Source: an uncultured Treponema sp. | Lineage (GTDB): Bacteria; Spirochaetota; Spirochaetia; Treponematales; Treponemataceae | Reading direction: 5' to 3' | Assembly: GCA_937890485.1 (NCBI GenBank) | Contig: CALBXN010000001.1 | Location: forward strand, 1-22,837 | DNA: 22,837 nt | In this document: one piece after another, positions 1 through 7,938 of the stretch | Numbering within the stretch: position 1 is the first letter of the stretch | How the letters are laid out: the number at the start of each line of letters is the position of its first letter | Notes under the pieces: generated by a model | Told to the model about the DNA's origin: nothing | Database searches by the model: none | Seen by the model: only the letters and a program-made list of their open reading frames with translations | Made by a program: the position numbers and the translations under genes

Positions 1-755
1 CTGGAATGGGTGAATTGCACATTTCAATTTTGTTAGACAAAATCAAATCTCAAAATAAAATCAATATTGAAACAACTGTTCCTCGTGTGGCTTACCGTGA
101 AACAATCCAACGAAAAACCCAAGCGGAATACACACACAAAAAACAATCTGGTGGACATGGACAGTATGGTCGAGTTGTTCTTGCTATCGAACCTTTAGCT
201 CGTGGAGATTCATATTCATTTACAAACGCTGTTTTTGGTGGTGCAATTTCTAAAGGATACATTCCAGGCGTAGAAAAAGGTGTGCAAGAAGCCATGGAAC
301 ATGGAGTTTTGGCAGGATATCCTGTTGTTGATGTCGGAATTACAGTTCTTGATGGAAAAGAACATCCTGTAGACTCTTCAGAAATGGCATTTAAAATTGC
401 TTCCCGAAATGCATTTAAAGAAGCAATGCGAAATGCAGGACCTATCCTTCTTGAACCAATTATGAATATCACAGTTTGGGTTGAATCAAAATATCTTGGT
501 GATATTATGTCAGACATGGCAGGAAAACGTGGTAGAATTTTAGGACAAAATCCATTAGGTGGCGGAATAGAAGAAATTCGTTGTCAAGCACCTCAGTCTG
601 AAATTCTAAAATATGCAATCGATTTGCGTTCAATCACAAGTGGAACTGGTAGTTTTGAAACTTCTTTTGACCACTACGACCCAATTTCTGGAAAGATTGC
701 AGAAGAAGTTATCAAAGCTGCAAAAGAATTTATGACAGTTCAACAAGAAGATTAA
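1..755 (+). CDS. fusA2: Elongation factor G-like GTPase (FusA2 type), C-terminal part only
   Basis: This is the 3' part of a gene that enters the window from the left; the frame is already open at base 3 (Gly-Met-Gly-Glu-Leu-His), so the Met at base 6 is internal. The roughly 250 visible residues cover EF-G domains III end, IV and V. Family motifs are GELHI, VAYRETI, the domain IV loop SGGHGQYGRV, AGYPVVDV, VDSSEMAFKIA, LLEPIM and a DLRSITSGTGSF-type domain V. EF-G drives ribosomal translocation with GTP. SGGHGQYGRV, VFGGAISKGYIPGVEKG and GRILGQNPLGGG look more like the EF-G-II/FusA2 paralogue than the housekeeping FusA, so its exact role (translocation or a ribosome-associated function) is uncertain. 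The G domain lies outside the window and cannot be checked. It is the only + strand gene and converges on fliJ. Confidence 0.9.
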   Translation, partial: GMGELHISILLDKIKSQNKINIETTVPRVAYRETIQRKTQAEYTHKKQSGGHGQYGRVVLAIEPLARGDSYSFTNAVFGGAISKGYIPGVEKGVQEAMEHGVLAGYPVVDVGITVLDGKEHPVDSSEMAFKIASRNAFKEAMRNAGPILLEPIMNITVWVESKYLGDIMSDMAGKRGRILGQNPLGGGIEEIRCQAPQSEILKYAIDLRSITSGTGSFETSFDHYDPISGKIAEEVIKAAKEFMTVQQED

Positions 756-766
756 TTCTAAATAAT

Positions 767-813
767 AGTGTACCTTGATTACTCTAAAAAGTTTTTAAGG
801 TACACTTTTTTTT
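767..813 (+). terminator. Rho-independent terminator after the EF-G-like gene
   Basis: A perfect 10-bp inverted repeat, AGTGTACCTT at 767-776 and AAGGTACACT at 797-806, is followed directly by a run of T to 813. It lies 11 bases after the EF-G-like stop codon. The fliJ stop codon (814-812, read on the - strand) abuts the T run. On the - strand the hairpin is followed only by a mixed A/T stretch, so it may stop fliJ-side transcription too, but less well. Confidence 0.85.
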
Positions 814-1234
814 ATGTGGTAAGATTATTTTTTATTTCATCTAAAACTTTTTCTTCTTCTTTTAAGATTTCTTTTTTGTATTCTTGTAATTGCTTTTCTT
901 TTAATTTTTCAAGAGCCTTGCGTTTTTTCATTGCTTCAATCATGATTTGTCGTTTTTCTTCAAGAATTAATTCTGCCTGAGCTAATTCTTCTAACAAAAT
1001 TTCTTTTTGATAATCCAAGCCTTCGATATAGTTTTCTATGGACATTAAATATGATAAATCAGTTGAATTTGACCTTGCATCATTATTTTTAACTCTTTCA
1101 TTGGCAATAAATTTTAATTTATTATTCAATTCAGTTACAACAGAAATTGCTTTTGCAAGTTCTATCTGAGCCTGATTTTCTTCAAACTCTCTAAGAGAAA
1201 GAACTTTTTCCAAAGAAAACTTAAATTTTTTCAT
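812..1234 (-). CDS. fliJ: Flagellar export chaperone FliJ
   Basis: A 140-residue, highly charged, nearly all-helical protein beginning KKFKFSLEKVLSLREFEE, the typical FliJ opening. The rest is long coiled coil rich in Glu, Lys and Leu and without Pro. FliJ is the stalk-like component of the flagellar type III export ATPase complex. It sits in the centre of the FliI hexamer and links it to the export gate. The sequence alone is weakly conserved across bacteria, so the call rests on the opening motif, length (Salmonella FliJ is about 147 residues) and position 18 bases after fliI. It is the last gene of the fliF-G-H-I-J run and ends next to the convergent hairpin at 767-813. Confidence 0.85.
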   Translation of the reverse strand: MKKFKFSLEKVLSLREFEENQAQIELAKAISVVTELNNKLKFIANERVKNNDARSNSTDLSYLMSIENYIEGLDYQKEILLEELAQAELILEEKRQIMIEAMKKRKALEKLKEKQLQEYKKEILKEEEKVLDEIKNNLTT

Positions 1235-1252
1235 AAATTACCTTTTTATAAT

Positions 1253-2701
1253 CTAAAATGTTTCTTCAGTTGAATCTGTAGAAAAAGAATTTTCTTGAAT
1301 TAAATCTTGATTTTCTGGATATTCGCCTTCATCAATTTTTATGCCAGTAATTTGTGAAAGTTTATCTAATGTATCTTTTAAAGATGAATTTTCCATTTCT
1401 TCTTGAATTAAAAATTCTTCAATCTGAGGATGAAGTTCTACCGCTAAATCTGTGTCTGGATTATTTCCAGATTCATAAGCACCAACTTCGATTAATTCTT
1501 CGGACTTTGCATAAATTGACATTAAAGTACGCATTTTTGCACAAGCTTGTTTTGTGGTAGCTCCAGAAACTCTATTAGAAAGACGGCTTACAGAATTTAA
1601 AATATCAATAGCTGGATAATGATATGCAGAAGCTAATTTTTTACTTAACACAATATGTCCGTCTAAAGTTCCTCGTACTTTATCAGCAATTGGTTCATCC
1701 ATATCATCACCGTCAACCAAAACAGTATAAAATGCGGTAATTGAACCTTTTTGAGAAGTTCCACTTCGCTCAAGAAGTTTAGGAATAAGTTCAAAAACAC
1801 TTGGTGGATAACCACGTTGAGCTGGTGGTTCTCCTGCCGCAAGAGCAATTTCACGTTGAGCATGAGCAAATCGAGTTACTGAATCAAACATCAACATAAC
1901 ATCTTTGCCTTGATCTCTAAAATATTCTGCTATGGCAGTTGCAGTATAAGAAGCTCTAAGACGAGAAATAGAACTTTGGTCAGAAGTTGCAGCAACAATA
2001 ACAGAACGCTTTAATCCTTCTTCGCCTAAGTCTCTATCAATAAAGTCTATAACTTCACGACCACGCTCTCCAACGAGAGCAATAACATTTATATCTGCAT
2101 TGGTATTTCTAGCAATCATACTCAAAAGAGTTGATTTTCCAACACCAGAACCTGCAAAAATACCTAAACGCTGCCCTTTTCCAACAGCAAGTAATGAATC
2201 AATTGCACGAACACCTGTCAAAACTCGTTCTTTAATTGGTCGGCGCTCTAAAGGTGTTGGAGGAGAAGCAATGGCAGGATACCAAGTTTCTGGGATAATT
2301 TCGCCTTTGTTATCGTAGGGTTTTCCAAGAGCATCAACTACTCTTCCTAAAAGTGATTTTCCAACGCCTACTTTTAAAATAGAACCAGAGCCCACAACTT
2401 CGCAACCAACTTCAATACCTTTTGTATCTCCATAAGCCATAAGTTGAACAGTTGTTCCATTTAAGCCACAAACCTCTGCTAAAATATTTATATATTTTTC
2501 TGCATCAGGATTTTCTAAATCAGCTCTAAAACTATCTGAAATATCAGGAATTGGAATCTTTATGGTACAAATTTCACCCATTACACACTGAGGACCTTTA
2601 CTTTCAATAAGATTGCCTTTTACAGCTGTAACACGGCCTGTATAATGAATAGTATCAATATCTTTTACGGAATCGATATATTTATCAAATAATGTACCCA
2701 T
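1253..2701 (-). CDS. fliI: Flagellum-specific ATPase FliI
   Basis: A 482-residue F1-beta-like ATPase that powers or assists unfolding and export of rod, hook and filament subunits at the cytoplasmic face of the basal body. Visible motifs are the Walker A loop GSGVGKST at 184-191, the catalytic GER at 211-213, the Walker B strand VMLMFD at 268-273, and FELIPKLLERSG, which is typical of FliI/HrcN. The N-terminal ~110 residues form the beta-barrel hexamerisation domain. It is a little longer than common FliI (about 440-460) because of an acidic tail of some 40 residues after the conserved C-terminal domain; I see no known motif in it. It starts 5 bases after fliH and is followed by fliJ, so ATPase, its inhibitor/anchor and its stalk are made together. 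Confidence 0.97.
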   Translation of the reverse strand: MGTLFDKYIDSVKDIDTIHYTGRVTAVKGNLIESKGPQCVMGEICTIKIPIPDISDSFRADLENPDAEKYINILAEVCGLNGTTVQLMAYGDTKGIEVGCEVVGSGSILKVGVGKSLLGRVVDALGKPYDNKGEIIPETWYPAIASPPTPLERRPIKERVLTGVRAIDSLLAVGKGQRLGIFAGSGVGKSTLLSMIARNTNADINVIALVGERGREVIDFIDRDLGEEGLKRSVIVAATSDQSSISRLRASYTATAIAEYFRDQGKDVMLMFDSVTRFAHAQREIALAAGEPPAQRGYPPSVFELIPKLLERSGTSQKGSITAFYTVLVDGDDMDEPIADKVRGTLDGHIVLSKKLASAYHYPAIDILNSVSRLSNRVSGATTKQACAKMRTLMSIYAKSEELIEVGAYESGNNPDTDLAVELHPQIEEFLIQEEMENSSLKDTLDKLSQITGIKIDEGEYPENQDLIQENSFSTDSTEETF

Positions 2702-2706
2702 AAAAA

Positions 2707-3642
2707 TTAAAAATCCTGTTTAATTGCAGTAGGTTTTGTAATTGCTTTTATCGGAGAAATTTCCAAAATGCGCTGTTCAAGTTCTGTAAGTTGACTAGAA
2801 ATTCTTGCATCAATTGCCCCAAAGTCTGTTCCAACGATACAACCACCTCTATCAACAGAAGAATCTTCAACTACAGAAATATTTTTAATATTTTCTACAG
2901 ATTGGATAAAGTCATTTGTATGCTCTGTAGTAAGTTCAAGATCGGATAAATTTACTCGAATTGTTACATCTCCTCGACCTTTTACCTTTCTAAGAGCTTG
3001 TACAATATTACTCATAACAACAGTTCTTTGATTTTCTGAAATAACCTTTACAACTTTTCTAGTCATCAATAAAACTAAATCAACAATTTGTTGCTCAGTT
3101 TCATCAAGGATTTCTTGACGTCTTTCCATTGTTTTATCAATTATAACATGAAGTCTATCAACAAGACGCTGAGCCTCTTTATTTCCATCATTAAAACCTG
3201 CTTCGCTGCCTTTTTCGTAACCTTCATTAAAAGCCTGATTCAATTGTTCTTCTCGTTTAGCTTCAGCCTCTTGTAAAATATCAAATGCTCTTTTTTCAGC
3301 GTCTTTTACAATTTGTTCTGCTTCAGTTTGAGCTTCTTGTTTAATAATTGCAGCTTCAGCAGTTTTACGTTTTACTTCTTCAAAGGCAGCAGTTTCAGCA
3401 CCTTTAATAATTTTCTCAGATTCAGCTTCAGTACTTGCAAGGAGTTGTTGTTTTTCAATTTCCCATTGACGCTTAAATTCTTCAGCTTCTCTACGTAAAT
3501 CTTCAGCAGTAGGACCTTGATATTCAGGAACTTCCTCAACTTCCTCTTCTTCCACCTCAGGAGCAAAACTTTTAGAAAGTTGAAGAACTATTTTTTCTTC
3601 TGAATTTTTTATTTCTGTAGGTCTAAAAACACTCTTTGCCAT
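2707..3642 (-). CDS. fliH: Flagellar assembly protein FliH
   Basis: A 311-residue protein between fliG and fliI. FliH dimers bind the FliI ATPase, regulate it and anchor it to the switch complex. Residues about 30-60 are acidic, with a Glu-rich patch. Residues about 60-165 are a long Glu/Lys/Ala-rich coiled coil with the repeating small-residue spacing usual for FliH. The C-terminal ~120 residues look like the FliH/V-ATPase E-type domain (MTRKVVKVI, VTIRVN, VDRGGCIVGTDFGAIDARI). The last motif, G-GC.V-T..G.IDA, is the strong family mark. It is longer than the Salmonella protein (235 residues), as in other spirochaetes. The N-terminal segment FRPTEI resembles the FliN/C-ring binding segment of other FliH proteins; that reading is inference. 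Confidence 0.95.
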   Translation of the reverse strand: MAKSVFRPTEIKNSEEKIVLQLSKSFAPEVEEEEVEEVPEYQGPTAEDLRREAEEFKRQWEIEKQQLLASTEAESEKIIKGAETAAFEEVKRKTAEAAIIKQEAQTEAEQIVKDAEKRAFDILQEAEAKREEQLNQAFNEGYEKGSEAGFNDGNKEAQRLVDRLHVIIDKTMERRQEILDETEQQIVDLVLLMTRKVVKVISENQRTVVMSNIVQALRKVKGRGDVTIRVNLSDLELTTEHTNDFIQSVENIKNISVVEDSSVDRGGCIVGTDFGAIDARISSQLTELEQRILEISPIKAITKPTAIKQDF

Positions 3643-3660
3643 AAACTAAATCCTCAAAAA

Positions 3661-4731
3661 TTAAACAACAAGTTCGTCTTCGCCACTTCGGGCAATAACA
3701 ATTTCACCACTATCTTCAAGCCGTCTGATAGAAGCAACAATTTTTTGCTGAGCATCTTCTACATCTTTTAGACGAACAGGTCCCATATACTCCATATCTT
3801 CTTTTAACATAGCAGCAGCACGTTTTGACATATTTTTGAAAACTTTGTCTTGTACTTCCACATCAACAGATTTTAGAGCTTTGGAAAGTTCTTGTGTATC
3901 AACTTCACGCAATACACGTTGTATAGCACGGTCGTCCAAAAGAACAATATCTTCGAAAACGAACATTCGTTTTTTGATTTCTTCTGCAAGTTCTGCATCG
4001 TCTTCTTCCAAAGATTCAATAATTGATTTTTCAGAAGAACGATCAACAAGGTTAAGAATTTCAACGATACTTTCAACACCACCGGCAGCAGTGTAGTCTT
4101 CGCTTGAAAGTGTAGAAAGTTTTTTCTCAAGAACTCTCTCTACTTCACGCAAAACATCAGGCGATGTTCTATCCATGGTTGCAATACGACGAGCAACATC
4201 GCTTTGAATTTCTACAGGAAGATTTTGCAAAATAACAGACGCTTTTACGGGTTCCAAATAAGCCAAAATAAGAGCAATAGTCTGAGGATGTTCTTGTTGA
4301 ATAAAGTTCAAAAGATGAGCAGGGTCTGTTCGGCGGATAAAATCGAAAGGTCTAACTTGCAATGAACTTGTAAGACGATTGATAATATCAATGGCTTTTT
4401 GACTTCCTAGAGATTTTTCCAAAAGTTCACGAGCATAATCAATACCACCAGAAGTAATAAAGTTCTGAGCAGTCATCATTTCTTGGAATTCTTCCAAAAT
4501 AGCATCTTTAAAATCTGAATCTACAGTATCTAATCGAGCAATTTCAAATGTTAGGGTTTCAATTTCATCTTCTCTAAGATGCTTAAAAATTTCGGCAGAA
4601 AGTTCTGAACCTAAAGAAACTAAAAAGATTGCAGCCTTTTGTCTTCCATTAAGATTTTTAAAATCCTTAGGCTTTTTTAAACTTCCAGATGATGAAGATA
4701 AAGAATTACTTGAAGATTTTGTTTGAGACAT
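3661..4731 (-). CDS. fliG: Flagellar motor switch protein FliG
   Basis: A 356-residue rotor protein of the C ring. Its N-terminal domain binds FliF, the middle domain carries the EHPQTIA motif at 147-153 that contacts FliM, and the C-terminal domain holds the charged helix (FEDIVLLDDRAIQRVLREVD, about 259-278) that meets the stator. The Asp and Arg residues of that helix are kept, so it should be torque-competent. The first 25 residues are Ser-rich, low in complexity and beyond the conserved core. Treponemes are known to carry two FliG copies; this operon copy resembles the one with the full set of motor residues. The start is set by GGAGGAAT inside the last codons of fliF, with fliG beginning one base after the fliF stop, so the two are translationally coupled. 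Confidence 0.97.
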   Translation of the reverse strand: MSQTKSSSNSLSSSSGSLKKPKDFKNLNGRQKAAIFLVSLGSELSAEIFKHLREDEIETLTFEIARLDTVDSDFKDAILEEFQEMMTAQNFITSGGIDYARELLEKSLGSQKAIDIINRLTSSLQVRPFDFIRRTDPAHLLNFIQQEHPQTIALILAYLEPVKASVILQNLPVEIQSDVARRIATMDRTSPDVLREVERVLEKKLSTLSSEDYTAAGGVESIVEILNLVDRSSEKSIIESLEEDDAELAEEIKKRMFVFEDIVLLDDRAIQRVLREVDTQELSKALKSVDVEVQDKVFKNMSKRAAAMLKEDMEYMGPVRLKDVEDAQQKIVASIRRLEDSGEIVIARSGEDELVV

Positions 4732-4732
4732 T

Positions 4733-6439
4733 TTATTCCTCCATCAACCATGTTCTAATTAACATTGCAACATCTTCAGGATGATCTTTTGCCATAGATA
4801 TTGCATTTTCCAAAAGTTCTGCTCGATGGCGTTCTTCAACTGACATTGTAACTTCCATTCCAGCTTGTTCAGATTCCCAAAGAACTTTTTCTCTTTCCAA
4901 CTGTCGCTTTCTAAGATCTTCTTCTTCCTTAATACGACGACGACGTTCAAGTTCTCTACTAATAAATCTAAACACAATAAATGCTACAAGAACAACTACT
5001 ACACCAGTCAAAGCATAGAAAATAGTTTGTCTTGTTTGTTGAGCTTTAATATATTTTGCATCTTCTTCTCTAAATTGAGCAGTTCTATCAAAACGTATAT
5101 TACGAACAGTTACAGAATCCCCACGCAATTCATTATAACCAATAGCGTCTTGAACAAGGCTTGTTGCTTGATTTAAATCCTCTGTTGAAACAGGAGTATA
5201 AACTCTTTCGATTGTGCCATTAGGCAACATCACAACTTTTCCAGATTCGTCATATTTATAGTCCCATTCTCCATCGATATTTACAGAAACAGTAACTCTG
5301 TCAATTGTAGGACTTTTTTGTTCAGAAATATGCTTTGTGTTAATAACATTATTTTGTTTATTTCCTCTTTCTTCTGATGTACCATATAGATTTGACATAT
5401 CAGAATAAACAGGAGGATTTTGACCTTCAATTCCAGCAGGACCTTCAGGATTAGATCCTGTTCCAGTCCATTTTTTTTCTACAGTTTCTGAAGATAAAGT
5501 TATTGATTCAACATATTTTGAATCATCGTATGGAGTTTTAGGATCATCTTCTTTTAAAATAATAGGAGAATACTCAGTTGCTTCCACAACTTTTTGTGAC
5601 ATATCCATATCAATTTTGATATTTAAATCTCGTACTCTATCTTGTGAAAAAATCAACTGCAAAGCATTCAAAATCTTTGCTTGATATTGAGTTTCTAAAT
5701 TCTGAATGAGTTTTTGTTCTTTTGCAATAACATCAATTCGCTCAATATCTTTCATTCCTTCAAAATCATTCAAGATTACACCTGAAGAATCTGCAATAGT
5801 AACATTTTCAGCAAGTAAGCCAGGAATTGCTTTTAATAAGATTTTTTGAATACCTTGGATTTTCTTTTTATTTTCAGTTATATCACTACCTGGTTTTGGA
5901 TAAATGATTACACTGGCAGAAACAGGATCTTGATCTTCTTGAAAAAGTGTTTTTTCTGGCATTGACAATACAACATTTGCCACATCAACTTCATCAAGAG
6001 CTTCGATATGTTGTTTGATTTGATTTGTTATTGAGCGTTGAAGGTTTACATTTCTTTCAAAATCTGTAGTTGTCCATCTTTCTGTATCAAAAAGATTCCA
6101 TGGATCAACATTACCAGGAACTAAATCTTCACGCACAAGAATTGCACGCATTCGTCTTGCAGTTGCTTCATCTTTTACAGTTAACATTCCTGCTGCATTA
6201 ACATTTACAGCAACATTTTCTTGAGCTAAACGATATACAATATTATCCCTTTGAGCTTCATCTGTAACAGCCACTGAAAAAAGAGGAACTTCTGTAGTTT
6301 TAGAAGATAAAGAAACAACTAGGACAAGAGCAACAATTACAGCTACAATTACCCCAATTAAAATAACTTTTTGAATTATTGTCCATTTTGACCATAATTC
6401 TTTTATTTGTGAAACTAGCTTTTTAAGCCATTCGTTCAT
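4733..6439 (-). CDS. fliF: Flagellar MS-ring protein FliF
   Basis: A 568-residue inner-membrane protein that forms the MS ring, the base on which the flagellum is assembled. One membrane segment lies near residues 24-44 and a second near 472-494, with the large periplasmic part (ring-building motifs, e.g. PGLLAENVTIAD-like segment) between them. The cytoplasmic tail ends ENAISMAKDHPEDVAMLIRTWL, the FliG-binding helices. The start ATG at 6439 has a strong GGGAGG site 5 bases upstream. It opens the second flagellar transcript: a terminator and an extended -10 promoter lie between it and fliE, and its leader can fold so that the start codon is paired (see separate entries). Confidence 0.97.
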   Translation of the reverse strand: MNEWLKKLVSQIKELWSKWTIIQKVILIGVIVAVIVALVLVVSLSSKTTEVPLFSVAVTDEAQRDNIVYRLAQENVAVNVNAAGMLTVKDEATARRMRAILVREDLVPGNVDPWNLFDTERWTTTDFERNVNLQRSITNQIKQHIEALDEVDVANVVLSMPEKTLFQEDQDPVSASVIIYPKPGSDITENKKKIQGIQKILLKAIPGLLAENVTIADSSGVILNDFEGMKDIERIDVIAKEQKLIQNLETQYQAKILNALQLIFSQDRVRDLNIKIDMDMSQKVVEATEYSPIILKEDDPKTPYDDSKYVESITLSSETVEKKWTGTGSNPEGPAGIEGQNPPVYSDMSNLYGTSEERGNKQNNVINTKHISEQKSPTIDRVTVSVNIDGEWDYKYDESGKVVMLPNGTIERVYTPVSTEDLNQATSLVQDAIGYNELRGDSVTVRNIRFDRTAQFREEDAKYIKAQQTRQTIFYALTGVVVVLVAFIVFRFISRELERRRRIKEEEDLRKRQLEREKVLWESEQAGMEVTMSVEERHRAELLENAISMAKDHPEDVAMLIRTWLMEE

Positions 6440-6485
6440 CCAAGCCTCCCATCAGGAAGAAAAAATTTTCTCCCCATGAACGAAT
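6430..6485 (-). promoter_or_regulatory. fliF leader inverted repeat covering the start codon
   Basis: On the - strand the leader carries ATTCGTTCAT (6485-6476), and fliF itself begins ATGAACGAAT (6439-6430). The two are perfect 10-bp reverse complements, so in mRNA the AUG and codons 2-3 would be paired. The 36 bases between them hold a smaller hairpin (GGGAGAA with TTCTTCC, one G-U) and then the ribosome site GGGAGG, left unpaired. This suggests control of fliF translation by start-codon occlusion. The pairing is seen; the function is inferred. Confidence 0.55.
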
Positions 6486-6502
6486 AATATCCATCCTAGG
6501 TT

Positions 6503-6531
6503 ATTATATCACATAATTTTATATCTGAAAA
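6503..6531 (-). promoter_or_regulatory. Sigma-70 type promoter for fliF-fliG-fliH-fliI-fliJ
   Basis: -10 box TATAAT at 6508-6503, preceded by TGA to give an extended -10 (TGnTATAAT). A weak -35, TTTTCA at 6531-6526, lies 17 bases upstream. The expected start is near 6496, giving a leader of about 57 bases that contains the inverted repeat described above. It lies just downstream of the fliE terminator. Confidence 0.7.
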
Positions 6532-6534
6532 GAG

Positions 6535-6571
6535 AAAATAAAAAAAGTTTCGCACAAATAGCACGAAACTT
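6535..6571 (-). terminator. Rho-independent terminator after fliE
   Basis: Arms at 6571-6561 and 6555-6545 pair over 11 bp (AAGTTTCGTGC with GTGCGAAACTT, two of the pairs G-U) around a TATTT loop. They are followed on the - strand by a T-rich run (6546-6536). It lies 29 bases after the fliE stop. The opposite strand has CCC and six T after the stem, so it might work weakly in both directions. Confidence 0.85.
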
Positions 6572-6600
6572 CCCTTTTTTATTGAATATTTTAGAAAAAA

Positions 6601-6936
6601 TTATCTAGTTGTTGTAATTTCATTCCAACCTTTAATAAGTCTATCAATTACATTTTGTGCCATAGACAAAGATAGATTTGCTTCCGCCATAGCAATTGTA
6701 ACATCATGTACATCAACAGAATCTGGATCTGTAATTAATTTTTGGGCAACATCATTACTTGCATTTTGTTTGCCATTTACATAATCCATTGCTTGCAAAA
6801 GCATATTATCAAAAGCTGATTTTTCGGTTTTACCTTCAGAATTTACATTCTTTAAGGAAACATTATTTACATCAATCAAAGGTCCTGAACCAATATGATT
6901 TACATTTGTTCTAAACATTTCAAAATTACTAATCAT
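6601..6936 (-). CDS. fliE: Flagellar hook-basal body protein FliE
   Basis: A 111-residue protein that joins the MS ring to the proximal rod. The C-terminal half has the family features: SAFDNMLLQAMDYVN, DPDSVDVHDVTIAMAEANLSL and a hydrophobic helix ending near NVIDRLIKGWNEIT, with the conserved Asp-Val-His stretch. Length matches the family (about 100-110). The start ATG at 6936 has the ribosome site AGGGGGA a few bases upstream. It follows flgC by 44 bases and is the last gene before a terminator, so flgB-flgC-fliE form a short transcript for rod-base parts. Confidence 0.95.
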   Translation of the reverse strand: MISNFEMFRTNVNHIGSGPLIDVNNVSLKNVNSEGKTEKSAFDNMLLQAMDYVNGKQNASNDVAQKLITDPDSVDVHDVTIAMAEANLSLSMAQNVIDRLIKGWNEITTTR

Positions 6937-6980
6937 TATTATCCCCCTAAAAATCCCACCTTAACCTTTATTCTATCACA

Positions 6981-7436
6981 TTATCTACCAATTTCAAGTG
7001 CTTTTAAGAACATTTCTTTTGAGCCTTGAATTACAGTTGAATTTGCTTCGTAAGAACGAGATGCAGAAATCAAATCTACCATTTCGTTTACTACGTTTAC
7101 ATTTGGATATTCAACATAACCTGCTCTAGGACCTGAAAGAATTGCGTCAGGGTGAGTTGGATCATATACAAAACGACCTTCTGAAGTATCTTTTTTAATT
7201 TCAGAAACTCTTACGCCTCCACCAACTCCAGCATCTTTTCCTTCTGGAACAAAAGGATTTCTATATGATAAATCATCTTGAATTGCTTGCGCAATTACCA
7301 TTTTTCTTTGAAATTTTCCACCATCTTGAGTTCTTGTTGTAGAAGCATTAGCAATATTATCTGAAATTACATCTGTTCGTAATCTATCTAAACTCATTCC
7401 AGTTGCAGCAATATTTATACTTGTAAATAATCCCAT
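6981..7436 (-). CDS. flgC: Flagellar basal-body rod protein FlgC
   Basis: A 151-residue proximal rod protein exported through the flagellar type III system. The N-terminal rod signature (AATGMSLDRLRTDVISDNIAN, where ...NIANA is the family hallmark) and the C-terminal helix (EMVDLISASRSYEANSTVI, then KEMFLKALEIGR) form the paired coiled coil of rod proteins. The PNVNVVNEMVDL stretch is typical of FlgC. Length fits the family (about 135-150). It lies 20 bases after flgB and 44 before fliE. Confidence 0.97.
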   Translation of the reverse strand: MGLFTSINIAATGMSLDRLRTDVISDNIANASTTRTQDGGKFQRKMVIAQAIQDDLSYRNPFVPEGKDAGVGGGVRVSEIKKDTSEGRFVYDPTHPDAILSGPRAGYVEYPNVNVVNEMVDLISASRSYEANSTVIQGSKEMFLKALEIGR

Positions 7437-7456
7437 AATCTATTCCTTATAAAAAA

Positions 7457-7870
7457 TTATTTTAAAACAGTCTTCATTTGTGAAAACTGAAATGATTGCA
7501 TTTGTGTAAGAAGTTGATAATTCAACTGAATCTTTAAGATTTCCATTGCTTCTTGTTCTGCATCAACATTATTTCCATTGGCTTTTGTTGTAGTTGTATA
7601 ATCTAAAACACGACGAGGTTCAACATCACGATAATCCCGTGGAGTTACTGATTCAATATGACGAGAATCTGTTGTAATCATTCTAAAATCATCTTTAGAA
7701 TTTTCTTCTGATTCCAACGCTCTTTTTAATTCACTTTCAAAATTTACTGAAGTTCTTTTAAAATTTGGAACTTCTGCATTTGCTAAGTTGTTTGCTGTAA
7801 CATTGTATCGCAAGGAACTAACATCCATAGCACGATGCAATAAATCAACTGACCTTGTAAAACTATTCAT
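7457..7870 (-). CDS. flgB: Flagellar basal-body rod protein FlgB
   Basis: A proximal rod protein with N-terminal VTANNLANAEVPNFKR and a C-terminal helix (EILKIQLNYQLLTQMQSFQ). I start it at the ATG at 7870, giving 137 residues, the usual family length. That ATG is preceded at 6 bases by a strong GGGGGA site, and the protein then begins NSFTRSVDLLHRAMD as in relatives. The frame stays open to a further ATG at 7933, but that would add 21 residues unlike FlgB, would begin inside a terminator stem and has no ribosome site. It is the first gene of the flagellar block and follows hslU after a terminator and a candidate flagellar promoter. Confidence 0.95.
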   Translation of the reverse strand: MNSFTRSVDLLHRAMDVSSLRYNVTANNLANAEVPNFKRTSVNFESELKRALESEENSKDDFRMITTDSRHIESVTPRDYRDVEPRRVLDYTTTTKANGNNVDAEQEAMEILKIQLNYQLLTQMQSFQFSQMKTVLK

Positions 7871-7895
7871 ATTTCCCCCAAATCCACCCAAGTTA

Positions 7896-7937
7896 TAAAA
7901 AAATGGATGCACAAAAATTAAATTATTGTACATCCAT
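7896..7937 (-). terminator. Rho-independent terminator between hslU and flgB
   Basis: Arms 7937-7927 and 7913-7903 pair over 11 bp (ATGGATGTACA with TGTGCATCCAT, one G-U pair) and are followed on the - strand by seven T. It lies 45 bases after the hslU stop and ends 27 bases before the flgB start. It should end hslV-hslU transcripts. Confidence 0.8.
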
Positions 7938-7938
7938 A

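Noticed and set aside
92..517. A 141-codon open frame on the - strand antisense to the EF-G-like gene
   Set aside because: It mirrors the codons of a strongly conserved EF-G region, has no ribosome site and no recognisable domain; it is a shadow.
3313..3566. Small open frames on both strands across fliH
   Set aside because: They arise from the repetitive Glu/Lys/Ala coiled-coil coding; low-complexity translations without ribosome sites.
7871..7933. Longer FlgB start at 7933
   Set aside because: The added residues are not FlgB-like, the codon lies in a terminator stem, and the ATG at 7870 has a strong ribosome site.
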